From positions 62,001-126,000 of the forward strand of contig JAEXRW010000025.1 in the NCBI GenBank assembly GCA_023454175.1: DNA of 64,000 nt. The letters run 5' to 3'. The notes under the pieces were generated by a model. That model was not told the DNA's origin. It was given only the letters and a program-made list of their open reading frames with translations, and did not search any database. The stretch's first letter is position 1, and each line of letters opens with the position of its first letter. The position numbers and the translations under genes are program-made. Below, piece by piece: positions 16,975 through 26,387 of this stretch. This DNA is from Bacillota bacterium. Lineage in GTDB: Bacteria > Bacillota > Clostridia > Christensenellales > JAEXRW01.

Positions 16975-18066
16975 ATGACTGCAAAAAGACCGATCGCATT
17001 ACTGACCCTGCTTGCCCTGCTCCTGAGCGGATGCGCCAGCGGCAATCCGCAGAACCCGGATGTAAAAAAACCGGAGGGCATCATCATCATCGGTTATTCC
17101 ATGTCCACCATCCAGGAGGAACGCTGGACGAAGGACAGGGATATCTTCGTGGCCCGGGCAGGTGAGCTGGGCGCGAAAGTGATCGTGACCAACGCCGACA
17201 ACGACCCGCAAAGGCAACTGAGCCAGGTGGAATACCTGCTGCAGCAGAACATCGACGTTCTGGTGATCACGCCGCAAAGCGCGGTGCAGGCCGCGCAAGC
17301 GGTGGAACTGGCCAAGCGTGCGGGCGTGCCCGTGATGTCCTACGACAGGCTGGTATTAAACGCAGGAACGGACCTATACGTCTCCTTTGACAACAAAGAC
17401 GTGGGATGGCAGATGGCGAAGGAGGCGACGGCCCGCGCGCCCAAAGGCAATTACCTGCTGGTCAACGGCTCGCCCGAAGACCACAACAGCAAGCTGTTCC
17501 GGCAGGGGTATGTGGATTACCTGGCGCCCTACGTGGCAAGGGGAGATATCAAAGTCTTGGAAGAGTACGACGCCAAGGACTGGCGGCGGGAAGAAGCATA
17601 CAATTTCGTGTCGGCCGAACTGGCCAAGGGAGATAACATCGCGGCGATCATCTGCGCCAACGATGCTCTGGCCGGAGGCGCCGTCCAGGCGCTGGCCGAA
17701 ACGCGGCTGGCGGGGAAAGTGGTGGTGACAGGGCATGACGCGGACCTGGCGGCCTGCCAGCGCATCGTGGAGGGCACGCAAACGGTGACCGTATACAAAC
17801 CCATAAAGGCCATCGCCCAGAAAGCCGCCGAAGCCGCGCTCCAGATGGCCAAGAGAGAAAAACCCGCGACGACCGAGACCATCAACGACGGGAAATACGA
17901 CGTCCCCTACATAAAACTCAAGGTCATACCGGTGACAAAGGAAAACATGGATGAAGTGATCGTCCAGGACGGATTTCACCTGAAGGAGGATATCTACAGG
18001 GATGTGGACATCTACAAGGCAACGCCCACCCCGGAGGCATCCCCATCCGGTTCGCCGCAAGCGTGA
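16975..18066 (+). CDS. XylF-like sugar-binding lipoprotein
   Basis: The ATG at 16975 has GGAGG five bases upstream, so the in-frame ATG at 16963 is not used. The signal ends in lipobox LLSGC, so the 363-residue protein is membrane-attached. The body is a Peripla_BP_4 domain close to D-xylose-binding XylF (WTKDRDIFVARAGELGAKVIVTNADND...QNIDVLVITPQ...AGVPVMSYDRL...NDALAGGAVQALAE...VTGHDADLAACQRIVEGTQTVTVYKPI). It lies 133 bp after the regulator and ends at a terminator, so it may belong to the sensor operon. No ABC ATPase or permease is beside it; it may deliver sugar to the sensor or share the transporter at 20092-22879. Confidence 0.88.
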   Translation: MTAKRPIALLTLLALLLSGCASGNPQNPDVKKPEGIIIIGYSMSTIQEERWTKDRDIFVARAGELGAKVIVTNADNDPQRQLSQVEYLLQQNIDVLVITPQSAVQAAQAVELAKRAGVPVMSYDRLVLNAGTDLYVSFDNKDVGWQMAKEATARAPKGNYLLVNGSPEDHNSKLFRQGYVDYLAPYVARGDIKVLEEYDAKDWRREEAYNFVSAELAKGDNIAAIICANDALAGGAVQALAETRLAGKVVVTGHDADLAACQRIVEGTQTVTVYKPIKAIAQKAAEAALQMAKREKPATTETINDGKYDVPYIKLKVIPVTKENMDEVIVQDGFHLKEDIYRDVDIYKATPTPEASPSGSPQA

Positions 18067-18106
18067 GCCTGCGGCATCACCTGCATAATCGAATAACCGG
18101 TCCGAT

Positions 18107-18142
18107 AAAGAAACGCCCGTCCAACGCGGCGTTTCTTTTCTA
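18107..18142 (+). terminator. Rho-independent terminator after the XylF-like gene
   Basis: Stem AAAGAAACGCC/GGCGTTTCTTT with an 8-10 nt loop, followed by TTCTATT. Confidence 0.8.
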
Positions 18143-18264
18143 TTGTAAAAAAACACCGGCTATGCCGGTGGTACAGAAATGCTTAAAGCTATGAGTAGAA
18201 AAAAGAGAACTCGATAAGCAGAAAACCATTAAAGAGGCCCACCCCCGCACCGCTACAAAGGTTT

Positions 18265-18322
18265 CACTGGAGCCTCTGCTTTACGCAGCTACATACGCTC
18301 CACTGGAGCCTCTGCTTTACGC
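18265..18322. repeat. 22-bp direct repeat, two copies, 36-bp period
   Basis: CACTGGAGCCTCTGCTTTAC plus GC occurs identically at 18265-18286 and 18301-18322 with unrelated sequence between. No function is evident. Confidence 0.6.
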
Positions 18323-18908
18323 TTCGCGCCTACGCAGGCTACACGACGTTTCACTTAACGGCAGAAGTAAGAATCAAATAACTTCAAAATTAGTATAGGG
18401 GTACATACTCCTATGCAAGCGAAGGAACGCAGTGTGTCTTAAGGCACTGCCGGCAATATGCCCTGATAGGGCTGATGCAAGCCGCCGGCAAAGCCGGTGG
18501 TCATGACTGCTTTATTGCATTGCAGCGAAACGGCGGAGCCGGGGCAACAGACCGCGATGATGTGCGAATTGCAGCCAAAGCAATACAATCCATGCATAAA
18601 TATAACAACGGGGACACAATGATGGAATAAACGCGATGCCGGATACATATCATTTACGGGGCGCAGCATGGCGGGACGGGCCTCACGCCGGTTTTCCAAG
18701 CATAAACCGCAAGATCCGGGCATCCTTGCGTGGTTATTTTGAGGTAAAAATAATACTGACAAGAAAGAAAATGCACCACCGATAGCAATAAAGTCCAAAC
18801 AATAATCAATCTTGTGCAGTGTATTTATAGTATAAACGCGATATCTTTATGGAGGAAGTGTCCCAGATTACTTTCCTTATTTCCAAATTTAAAAGGAGGA
18901 TATGAGAA

Positions 18909-19991
18909 GTGAAAAAGAAAATCATGGCACTCGTACTCGTGCTCGCAGTCGTAGCCGTAATGTGCGGCCTCGCAGCCTGCGCAGCGTCCGGCTCCCAGGG
19001 CGGCGGAAGCGGACTCGTAGCCGTCTTCATGCCGACCAAGTCCCTGCAGCGCTGGAACCAGGACGGCGCAAACATGGAGAAAGAACTGAAAGCCAAGGGC
19101 TACGCTGTGGACCTGCTGTACGCGGAAGACACAGTGGCAACGCAGATCTCCCAGGTAGAGACGGAGATCAACAAGAAACCCAAGGTAATGGTCGTAGCCT
19201 CCATCGACAGCGAAGCGCTGATCCCCGTACTCGACAAGGCCTCGGCAGCCGGGATCAAGATCATCGCCTATGACCGCCTGCTCATGAAGACCAAGAGCTG
19301 CGACTACTATGCCACATTTGACAACTACATGGTAGGTCAGATGCAGGGCAAATTCATCGAAGACAAACTGGGCCTCAAGACCAACAAGGGACCCTTCAAC
19401 ATCGAACTCTTCATCGGCTCCCCCGACGACAACAATGCCAAACTCTTCAACAAGGGCGCAATGGACGTGCTGCAGCCGTACATCGACAGCAAAGTGCTCG
19501 TAGTGAAGAGCGGACAGGTAGACTTCGCGACGATCGCCATCCCGGGCTGGAAATCTGAGACTGCACAGAAGAGGATGGACGCCCTGCTGACCGCCAACTA
19601 TGGCAATGCGAAGCTGGATGCGGTTCTCTCCCCCAATGACAGCCTTGCCCAGGGCATCGCGGCATCCCTTAGCTCCAAGGGCTATGGCACGGCCGACAAA
19701 CCCTATCCGGTACTCACCGGGCAGGACTGCGACATCAACTCCGTGAAGAACATCATCGCGAAGAAACAGTCGATGTCCATCCTGAAGGATACCCGTATCC
19801 TGGCCAAGAGGGCTGCCACCATGGCGGACCAGATCATCAAGGGCGGAACAGTGGAAACCAACAACAATACGTATGACAACGGCGTGAAGATCGTTCCCAC
19901 GTTCCTCTGCGATATCCAGTTCGCTGACATCAACAACTGGCAGAAGCTGCTGGTCGACAGCGGATACTACACTGCAGACCAACTGAAGTAA
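18909..19991 (+). CDS. ChvE-type multiple-monosaccharide ABC transporter substrate-binding lipoprotein
   Basis: GTG start at 18909 with AAAAGGAGG nine bases upstream. The signal peptide ends in lipobox GLAAC, so the mature protein is a membrane-attached lipoprotein of 360 residues before processing. The body matches the ChvE/multiple-sugar-binding branch of Peripla_BP_4: VAVFMPTKSLQRWNQDGANMEKELKAKGY, AEDTVATQISQVE, IIAYDRLLM, YATFDNYMVG, GSPDDNNAKLFNKGAM, VLSPNDSLAQGIA, LTGQDCDINSVKNI. ChvE-type proteins bind aldoses such as glucose, galactose, arabinose and xylose. The ATPase and permease genes follow directly. Confidence 0.92.
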   Translation: MKKKIMALVLVLAVVAVMCGLAACAASGSQGGGSGLVAVFMPTKSLQRWNQDGANMEKELKAKGYAVDLLYAEDTVATQISQVETEINKKPKVMVVASIDSEALIPVLDKASAAGIKIIAYDRLLMKTKSCDYYATFDNYMVGQMQGKFIEDKLGLKTNKGPFNIELFIGSPDDNNAKLFNKGAMDVLQPYIDSKVLVVKSGQVDFATIAIPGWKSETAQKRMDALLTANYGNAKLDAVLSPNDSLAQGIAASLSSKGYGTADKPYPVLTGQDCDINSVKNIIAKKQSMSILKDTRILAKRAATMADQIIKGGTVETNNNTYDNGVKIVPTFLCDIQFADINNWQKLLVDSGYYTADQLK

Positions 19992-20091
19992 TCCCAAGTG
20001 AACCATAACTGAAATTCCTAGACCGCGGGTCGGATATCCGACGAGGATATCCGGCTTGCGGTTTATGGAGAGCATTGGGGGAATACAGGAC

Positions 20092-21633
20092 ATGGATAAG
20101 ACCATACTGGAAATGAAGAACATCACCAAAAGTTTCCCCGGGGTCAAGGCGCTGGACAACGTGAATTTCAAGGTGGTCGAAGGCGAGATCCATGCGCTGG
20201 TGGGGGAAAACGGCGCGGGCAAATCCACCCTGATGAACGTACTTTCCGGCGTACATGCACACGGCTCCTACAGCGGAGAAATCATATTCAACGGCAAGGA
20301 GTGCAAATTCAACAGGATCCGGGACAGCGAGCACCTGGGCATCGTGGTGATCCAGCAGGAACTGGAGCTCGTACCCACCCTGTCCATCGCGGAAAACGTG
20401 TTCCTGGGCAACGAACGTTCCAAAATGGGGATCATCGACTGGGACGAAACCAGGGTGGAGACGAGAAAGCTCCTGGACCGCGTGCGTCTGAAGGACGACC
20501 CATCGTTACTGGTGAAGGACATCGGCGTAGGCAAGCAGCAGCTGGTGGAGATAGCCAAAGCCATTTCAAAGAAAGTAAAACTGCTGGTGCTGGACGAACC
20601 CACCGCAGCCCTGAACGAAGAAGAATCCGAGAACCTTTTGAACCTGCTCAAGGAACTGCAAACCCAGGGACTCACATCCATCATGATCTCACATAAACTG
20701 CGCGAAGTAGCCAAGATCGCCGACCAAATAACCATCCTGCGGGACGGCACTACCATCGAAACACTGAAAAAAGGCAAGGACGATATCAGCGAGGACAGGA
20801 TCATCAAGGGAATGGTCGGACGCGAGATGACAGACCGTTTCCCCAAAAGGGTGTCCCATATCGGCGGAGTCACATTTGAAATCAAAAACTGGAATGTATT
20901 TGACCCGCTTGTCGAAGGCAGGCAGATCATCAAAAACGCGAGCATCAGCATACGAAAGGGCGAAGTGGTGGGGATTGCAGGATTGATGGGTGCTGGACGC
21001 ACGGAATTTGCAATGAGCGTCTTTGGGAAGGCTTACGGGAAGCATATCACCGGGAAAGCATTCAAAGACGGCAAGGAGATCCACCTCCACTCCATACGGC
21101 AGGCCATCAAAGAGGGTGTAGCCTATACCACGGAAGACCGAAAATCCGCAGGGCTCATCCTCATCAACGATATCATGTTCAACATCACCCTGGCCGGCCT
21201 GAAAAAAATCAGCAAGGCCTCTGTGATCAACAACAACGAAGAAATCATCGTAGCTGAAGAATACAGGAAAAAACTCAATATCAAATCTACGGGCATCACG
21301 CAGAAAGCGGGGAACCTTTCGGGCGGGAATCAGCAGAAACTGGTCCTCTCAAAATGGACGTTCGTGCAACCCGACATCCTCATACTGGACGAACCGACGA
21401 GGGGCATAGACGTAGGTGCGAAATATGAGATCTATTCCATTATCAATAACCTTGTGGCCGAAGGGAAATCGGTGATCTTCATCTCATCCGAGCTTCCCGA
21501 ACTGCTGGGCATGTGTGACAGGATCTATGTAATGAACGAAGGCCAGATCGTGGGCGAATTCGACAAGAAAGAGGCCACCCAGGAAAACATCATGAAGAGC
21601 ATCATGAACAATGAAGCACAGGAGGTATCTTAG
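20092..21633 (+). CDS. mmsA: Sugar ABC transporter ATP-binding protein, double ATPase (MmsA/GguA type)
   Basis: I start at the ATG at 20092 (MDKTILEMKNITKSFPGVKAL), the usual beginning for this family; an in-frame ATG lies 27 bp upstream. The 513 residues contain two ABC domains: the first with Walker A GENGAGKST, a GVGKQQLVEIAKA signature region and Walker B LLVLDEPTAALN; the second with a degenerate Walker A (GLMGAGRTE), signature SGGNQQK and ILILDEPTRGIDVG. This two-domain layout is typical of RbsA/XylG/MglA proteins. It energises sugar uptake with the permease directly downstream and the ChvE-like binding protein upstream. Confidence 0.94.
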   Translation: MDKTILEMKNITKSFPGVKALDNVNFKVVEGEIHALVGENGAGKSTLMNVLSGVHAHGSYSGEIIFNGKECKFNRIRDSEHLGIVVIQQELELVPTLSIAENVFLGNERSKMGIIDWDETRVETRKLLDRVRLKDDPSLLVKDIGVGKQQLVEIAKAISKKVKLLVLDEPTAALNEEESENLLNLLKELQTQGLTSIMISHKLREVAKIADQITILRDGTTIETLKKGKDDISEDRIIKGMVGREMTDRFPKRVSHIGGVTFEIKNWNVFDPLVEGRQIIKNASISIRKGEVVGIAGLMGAGRTEFAMSVFGKAYGKHITGKAFKDGKEIHLHSIRQAIKEGVAYTTEDRKSAGLILINDIMFNITLAGLKKISKASVINNNEEIIVAEEYRKKLNIKSTGITQKAGNLSGGNQQKLVLSKWTFVQPDILILDEPTRGIDVGAKYEIYSIINNLVAEGKSVIFISSELPELLGMCDRIYVMNEGQIVGEFDKKEATQENIMKSIMNNEAQEVS

Positions 21634-21634
21634 A

Positions 21635-22879
21635 ATGGCTAACATTGCCGCACCTACAACCACAGAGAAAAAGGCAAAGAGGGCCGTTTCGTTATTCGGC
21701 GGTAATATACGCCAATACACCATGATCATCGCGCTGGTGGTCATCGTGGCCCTATTCGGTATCCTGACGAGCGGGGATTCGCTGCTTCCGGCGAGCGTTA
21801 CCGATATCATACTGCAAAACTCAGCCATACTCATCCTCGCCATCGGCATGATGCTGTGCATCCTGACAGGCGGCAATATCGACCTTTCCGTCGGTTCGGT
21901 GGTATGCCTGATAGGCGCCATGGCGGCAATGCTGATCACCATGCAGCATCTGCCGGTATGGCTGGGGATCATCCTGGCGCTGGCGGGCGGATTTGCAGCA
22001 GGCGGCTTCCAGGGATTCCTCATCGCGTACGTCCGCATACCGCCTTTCATCACGACGCTGGCGGGCATGCTGCTTTTCCGCGGGCTGGGGAACGTCATCC
22101 TGCAGGGCCAGACGATCGGGCTGCCGGCGGAATACATCAGCCTGACAAACAGCTATATCCCGGATCCTTTCCATATCGACGGATTTAAGCTGGTGCCGAG
22201 CGTGGCAACCGAAAGCGAGCTGAACATCCTGTGCGTAGGGGTAGGCGTCCTGCTTGCCCTGGTGTATGTTTTCTTTGCGATGCGGAAGCGGTACAAGAAG
22301 CGCAAATACAATTTTGAATTAACACCGGCATGGGCGTTTGCCCTGCAGACGGCCGCGATAGCCATCGTGACCGTGGTTTTCTTCCTGTGGCTGGCCAGGA
22401 ACCAGGGGATACCGGCGGTGCTGATACTGGTGGGCTTCCTGATCGTGGGATACTCGTTTTTCATGCAGAAGACGGTACCCGGAAGATATGTATACGCCAT
22501 GGGCGGCAACGAAAAAGCCGCACGGCTGTCGGGCATCAATACCAAAAAAGTCATGTTCTTTGTCTACATGAACATGGGCGTACTGGCAAGCATAGCGGGC
22601 CTGGTCTATTCGGCCCGCGCAAACGCGGCATATCCTTCGGCAGGAGACATGTATGAACTCGACGCGATCGGCGCATGCTTCATCGGCGGCGCATCCGCAG
22701 TGGGCGGCGTGGGCACCATCATAGGCGCCATCGTGGGCGCGCTGATCATGGGCGTCATAAACCAGGGGATGACCTACCTGGCTGTGGACTCCTACTGGCA
22801 AAGGGTGATCAAAGGGTGCGTCGTGCTACTGGCCGTGGCGTTCGACGTATTTACCAAATCACGGGCGAAGAGCGCGTAA
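21635..22879 (+). CDS. mmsB: Sugar ABC transporter permease (MmsB/GguB type)
   Basis: The ATG at 21635 follows the ATPase stop by one base and has AGGAGG nine bases upstream. The 414-residue protein is strongly hydrophobic with about ten membrane segments and the BPD_transp_2 signature (GMMLCILTGGNIDLSVGSVVCLIGAMAAM, GGFQGFLIAYVRIPPFITTLAGMLLFRGL, YAMGGNEKAARLSGINTKKV, GACFIGGASAVGGVGTIIGAIVGALIMGVINQGM). The long insert between the two halves is typical of the XylH/MmsB branch. It forms the membrane channel of the pentose transporter. Confidence 0.93.
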   Translation: MANIAAPTTTEKKAKRAVSLFGGNIRQYTMIIALVVIVALFGILTSGDSLLPASVTDIILQNSAILILAIGMMLCILTGGNIDLSVGSVVCLIGAMAAMLITMQHLPVWLGIILALAGGFAAGGFQGFLIAYVRIPPFITTLAGMLLFRGLGNVILQGQTIGLPAEYISLTNSYIPDPFHIDGFKLVPSVATESELNILCVGVGVLLALVYVFFAMRKRYKKRKYNFELTPAWAFALQTAAIAIVTVVFFLWLARNQGIPAVLILVGFLIVGYSFFMQKTVPGRYVYAMGGNEKAARLSGINTKKVMFFVYMNMGVLASIAGLVYSARANAAYPSAGDMYELDAIGACFIGGASAVGGVGTIIGAIVGALIMGVINQGMTYLAVDSYWQRVIKGCVVLLAVAFDVFTKSRAKSA

Positions 22880-23299
22880 CCTTTTATAAGACCAACAGTT
22901 TATTGCTGAGGAGTGGACCGGGCCCTGGGCTGCCTTGCGGCGCCGAATCTGCCGGACAGGATCCGATCCACTCCACCCCCATTTGACGCACAACAAACGT
23001 GCAACAGCGAAACGCCCCCGCAATGGGTTTACACCACGGTGCAAACGATCCATAATCAGGATGGGGCTGCGCTGCGGATGCCCGAAGCAATGGGGAAAGG
23101 TTAAGAATAAATCAAAAGCAAGCGGATGGAACTTCACCGCATCTGCGGACAGGATCTACGGAACAAGCGCAAAGCAATGCCGGTAAAATGGCGGAAGCAA
23201 ACTACCTTTGAGCGGGGGCTGCAGAATATTTACGCAGGCCATGGAAATAATAACCGATAATAAATACCGCTGGAAACCGGATACGGCACAGGGCGGCAT
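22880..23299. other. Intergenic region, no clear features
   Basis: No terminator with a U tract, promoter or tRNA is recognisable here. GGAGTGGACCGG (about 22911) and CCGATCCACTCC (about 22968) form a loose inverted repeat around 45 bp. Confidence 0.4.
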
Positions 23300-24436
23300 T
23301 TGAACATACAGAACCGAGGGAATCATTTGCAGCCAAAGAACGATAAAAAAGAAAAGCGCGATATCCCCAATGTGATGGAAATGATTTTAAAGCCGTCCAT
23401 GAACGTGTATACCAGGCAGGTCAACATGGACAACCTGGAGGATTTTGTTTACCTGCCCTCCCTGCTGCACAGGGACGACCCGGACTGGACGCCCCCGGCA
23501 TCCCGGGCCAGGCGGAAACTGCTGGATTCAAGGCACAATACCTTTTTACAGGAAAACACCCATGCGGTTTACCTGGCCTTCAAACACAGCCTGCCCGTAG
23601 GGTGCATCCTGTGCGGGATATTCACAAAACCCCCGGAAGGGATGGCCCACCCCTGCGCATTTTTCAGCATGTTCGATGCGCAGGATGAGGAAACAGCCGT
23701 AAAACTATTCGATACTGCGTGCGCCTATGCGGCGGAAAAAGGCGCCTTTATGATACTGGGGCCATGGTCTCCAAACGGGACACAGATGGAGACCGGGCTG
23801 CTTGCGGATAAATTCAACGCGCCCTTTGGGTATATGAATGCGTATAATCCCCGTACATACGCCGGGTACGCCGAAAGCTACGGCTTTTCAAAACACCAGG
23901 ACTTGTACACGATGCAGTTTGAAACGGCAAAAGGGGAGATCGAAAAGGCAGGCACAAAGGCAGAGATCCAGAACCTGGTGGGAAAAACTGAAGGCAGGGA
24001 CCAGACATTCCGGGAGAAAGCCGCCCAGCTGCGGCATATCCTGGAGGTGCGAAAGGACGAATTGAAGCCTTTCAGGAACAAAACGGTCGGATTCTATGAA
24101 GATACAGGATCCGCATGCGCTTTACCCGATATAACGGCTGCCCTGGCCAGAGCGCATGGACGGACGATGCCTTTGCGCAAACCGGCAGGCGATATGGATA
24201 CGCTGAGCTTTGCACAGGTGATGCATGCAGTATCGGACGAAGCATATGTGGATGCTTTCGGCGGGCTGCTGGGCATGGCGCGGGCCGCCGGCTACAGCCA
24301 TATCATCACCGCTCCTGCGCCCTGCGGTGACAGGCGGATGGAAGCGGCCGCAGCAGCGTATGGCGGCCGGGTGTGGAACACATACAGGATCTATGCGAAA
24401 ACGGTAAATATGCAGACAAGGCAGACCCTCCCATAA
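23300..24436 (+). CDS. GNAT-fold acyltransferase-like protein
   Basis: The 378-residue frame resembles a family of GNAT-like proteins with the opening motif F-LP-LLHRDDPDWTPP (here DFVYLPSLLHRDDPDWTPPASRARRKLLD). The shared central pattern is GAFMILGPWSPNGTQMETGLLADKFNAPFGYMNAYNPRTYAGYAESYGFSKHQDLYTMQ. Members are annotated as N-acetyltransferases without a known substrate. The second half looks like a further GNAT-type domain. The start is uncertain: TTG at 23300 is the longest; a TTG near 23327 with GAGGG six bases upstream is equally plausible. It lies between the transporter and xylA but has its own wide flanks, so a role in pentose use is not implied. Confidence 0.72.
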   Translation: MNIQNRGNHLQPKNDKKEKRDIPNVMEMILKPSMNVYTRQVNMDNLEDFVYLPSLLHRDDPDWTPPASRARRKLLDSRHNTFLQENTHAVYLAFKHSLPVGCILCGIFTKPPEGMAHPCAFFSMFDAQDEETAVKLFDTACAYAAEKGAFMILGPWSPNGTQMETGLLADKFNAPFGYMNAYNPRTYAGYAESYGFSKHQDLYTMQFETAKGEIEKAGTKAEIQNLVGKTEGRDQTFREKAAQLRHILEVRKDELKPFRNKTVGFYEDTGSACALPDITAALARAHGRTMPLRKPAGDMDTLSFAQVMHAVSDEAYVDAFGGLLGMARAAGYSHIITAPAPCGDRRMEAAAAAYGGRVWNTYRIYAKTVNMQTRQTLP

Positions 24437-24839
24437 CTTTGCGTTGTGCTCCTCCTGTTATATTTCCAGGTTTCGGCAGGGGGGGGATCTGGGCAATCTC
24501 CCCCCCGCGGGAAACCGGCCGCGGGGCACAGCAACCCGAACGGAACCTTTGGCCCAGCCGGGCGGCGCGGCATCCAATCAGCATGCTTATATAAAAATCA
24601 AGCATAAATCACCCTACAATCAATTGCAGGAAAAAGATACACAGGATATAATGATAGGCAAGGTCAAAAGGCGGCAGCCGGAAGGGCGTTGCGCCTGATT
24701 TGTATGTCCGCCATTACCCGCCGGTATGCCAGGGCAGGAACAGCCAAAACCCTGCAGCATCTGTTTTACCGTTAAGAAAGCGGGGTATCCAGTTTGTGAG
24801 GAATTCCACATATAAGAACCAGCAAGGAGGAACATCCAG
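24437..24839. other. xylA upstream region
   Basis: The first part contains a G/C-run inverted repeat (GGGGGGGATC near 24480 against TCTCCCCCCC near 24498). The xylA promoter follows at 24624-24652 and then a ~180-nt leader with no riboswitch class I can recognise. Confidence 0.45.
24624..24652 (+). promoter_or_regulatory. xylA promoter
   Basis: TTGCAG (24624-24629), 17-bp spacer, TATAAT (24647-24652). Confidence 0.75.
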
Positions 24840-26162
24840 ATGAAAGAATTCTACCCCGGTATCCCGAAGCTCAAGTATGAGGGGCCAGACAGCAAGAACC
24901 CGCTATCCTTCAAATTTTACAATCCCGACGAGATGATAGCCGGAAAGAAAATGAAAGACCACCTGCGCTACGCCATGAGTTACTGGCACACCATGTGCGG
25001 AACGGGCAGCGACATGTTCAGCTCGATGGGCTCGACTGACCGGACTTACGGCAAAGAATCCGACCCGATGGAAACAGCCAGGAACAAGGCGTATGCCGCA
25101 TTTGAATTCCTGGACAAGACGGGCATCGACTATTTCTGCTTCCATGACAGGGACATCGCGCCCGAAGGGGACACCCTGAAGGAGACCAACAAACGGCTGG
25201 ATGAGATATCCAAGCTCATCAAGGGCCTGATGAACGATACAGGCAAAAAACTGCTGTGGGGCACGGCCTCCCTTTTCGGCCACAAGCGTTATGTCCATGG
25301 CGCAGCCACCTCCCCGCAGGCGGACGTTTTCGCATACGCCGCGGCGCAGGTGAAAAAAGCCATGGAGATCACCGTGGACCTGGGCGGACAGGGGTATGTA
25401 TTCTGGGGCGGCCGCGAAGGCTACGAGACCCTGCTCAATACCGATATGGGGCTGGAGCTGGACAACCTGGCCCGCTTCCTGCACATGGCGGTGGATTATG
25501 CCAAAGAGATCAAATTTGACGGGTATTTCTACATCGAACCCAAGCCCAAAGAGCCCACCAAGCACCAGTACGACTTTGACGTGGGCAACGTGGTGGCGTT
25601 CATGCGCAAGAACGGGCTGGAGAAGATATTCAAATTCAACATCGAAGCCAACCACGCCACACTGGCGATGCACACCTTCCAGCACGAACTGCAGCTGGCG
25701 CGCGTCCACGGGATGTTTGGCTCTATCGACGCCAACCGCGGCGATTACCTGCTGGGCTGGGATACCGACCAGTTCCCGACCGACGTATATGACACCACGT
25801 TTGCCATGAGCGAAGTGATCAAGGCCGGCGGATTCACCAAGGGCGGGCTGAACTTCGACGCGAAGATAAGGCGCGGCTCCTTCACCAACGAAGACCTCTT
25901 CCACGCCTACATCAGCGGCATGGACGGATTTGCGCTGGGCCTGAAGATGGCGTACAAGCTGCACGATGCGGGCGAACTGGACCAGTTCATCGCAAACCGC
26001 TACGCCTCCTACAACAGCGGCATCGGCAAGGACATCGTTTCGGGCAAAGTAGGATTCAAAGAGCTGGAGCAGTATGCCCTGGGGCTGGAAGGCATCCAGG
26101 TAGAATCGGGACGCCAGGAGATGCTGGAGTCCATCGTAAACAGGAGCCTTTTCGGCAAATAA
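24840..26162 (+). CDS. xylA: Xylose isomerase
   Basis: ATG with AAGGAGG nine bases upstream; 440 residues, the usual length of class II xylose isomerases. Family motifs are present in order: YPGIPKLKYEGPDSKNPLSFKFYNPDE, MSYWHTMCGTGSDMF, the catalytic His in FCFHDRDIAPEGDTL, YVFWGGREGYETLLNTD, the metal ligand region FYIEPKPKEPTKHQYDFD, NIEANHATLAMHTFQHEL, GSIDANRGD, and GWDTDQFPTD. It converts D-xylose to D-xylulose in the cytoplasm, the first step of pentose use, with XylB next. It is transcribed from its own promoter and ends at a strong terminator. Confidence 0.98.
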   Translation: MKEFYPGIPKLKYEGPDSKNPLSFKFYNPDEMIAGKKMKDHLRYAMSYWHTMCGTGSDMFSSMGSTDRTYGKESDPMETARNKAYAAFEFLDKTGIDYFCFHDRDIAPEGDTLKETNKRLDEISKLIKGLMNDTGKKLLWGTASLFGHKRYVHGAATSPQADVFAYAAAQVKKAMEITVDLGGQGYVFWGGREGYETLLNTDMGLELDNLARFLHMAVDYAKEIKFDGYFYIEPKPKEPTKHQYDFDVGNVVAFMRKNGLEKIFKFNIEANHATLAMHTFQHELQLARVHGMFGSIDANRGDYLLGWDTDQFPTDVYDTTFAMSEVIKAGGFTKGGLNFDAKIRRGSFTNEDLFHAYISGMDGFALGLKMAYKLHDAGELDQFIANRYASYNSGIGKDIVSGKVGFKELEQYALGLEGIQVESGRQEMLESIVNRSLFGK

Positions 26163-26172
26163 ATAATAAAGC

Positions 26173-26207
26173 AAGGCGGACGTCCCGGCGGCGTCCGCCT
26201 TACTTTA
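26173..26207 (+). terminator. Terminator after xylA
   Basis: Ten-bp stem AAGGCGGACG/CGTCCGCCTT, 9-nt loop, then TACTTTAATT. Confidence 0.8.
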
Positions 26208-26262
26208 ATTAATAGTTAATAATTAAGAATTAATAATTGTTGAATGCCTTCGGCATGATTTA
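26206..26262. repeat. TTAATAATTAAGAATT repeat with GAATGCCTTCGGCATGAT tail
   Basis: Degenerate AT heptamers run into GAATGCCTTCGGCATGATTT, a small hairpin (ATGCC-TTC-GGCAT). The same tail is found at 53277-53296 after the transglutaminase gene. Confidence 0.7.
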
Positions 26263-26387
26263 ATAACCTGCGGGAGAGCATCTGGAAACAGACACCCGGT
26301 CGATCAAAACACCTGTGTAATCACTGGCAATACTATTTATAATCAATCTGGAATATATCCCAACTTGTTAACTTAGGAGGAAGAGAT

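Larger units (their letters stand above)
18067..18908. other. Intergenic region with terminator and short repeats
   Basis: The terminator at 18107-18142 is followed by a hairpin (CACCGGC-TAT-GCCGGTG, about 18152-18168). A perfect 22-bp direct repeat follows at 18265-18286 and 18301-18322, then a GCCGGCAAAGCCGGTGG hairpin near 18482. The stretch TAGTATAAACGCG near 18829 resembles a -10 region for the transporter operon, but I see no correctly spaced -35. No open frame looks coding. Confidence 0.45.
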
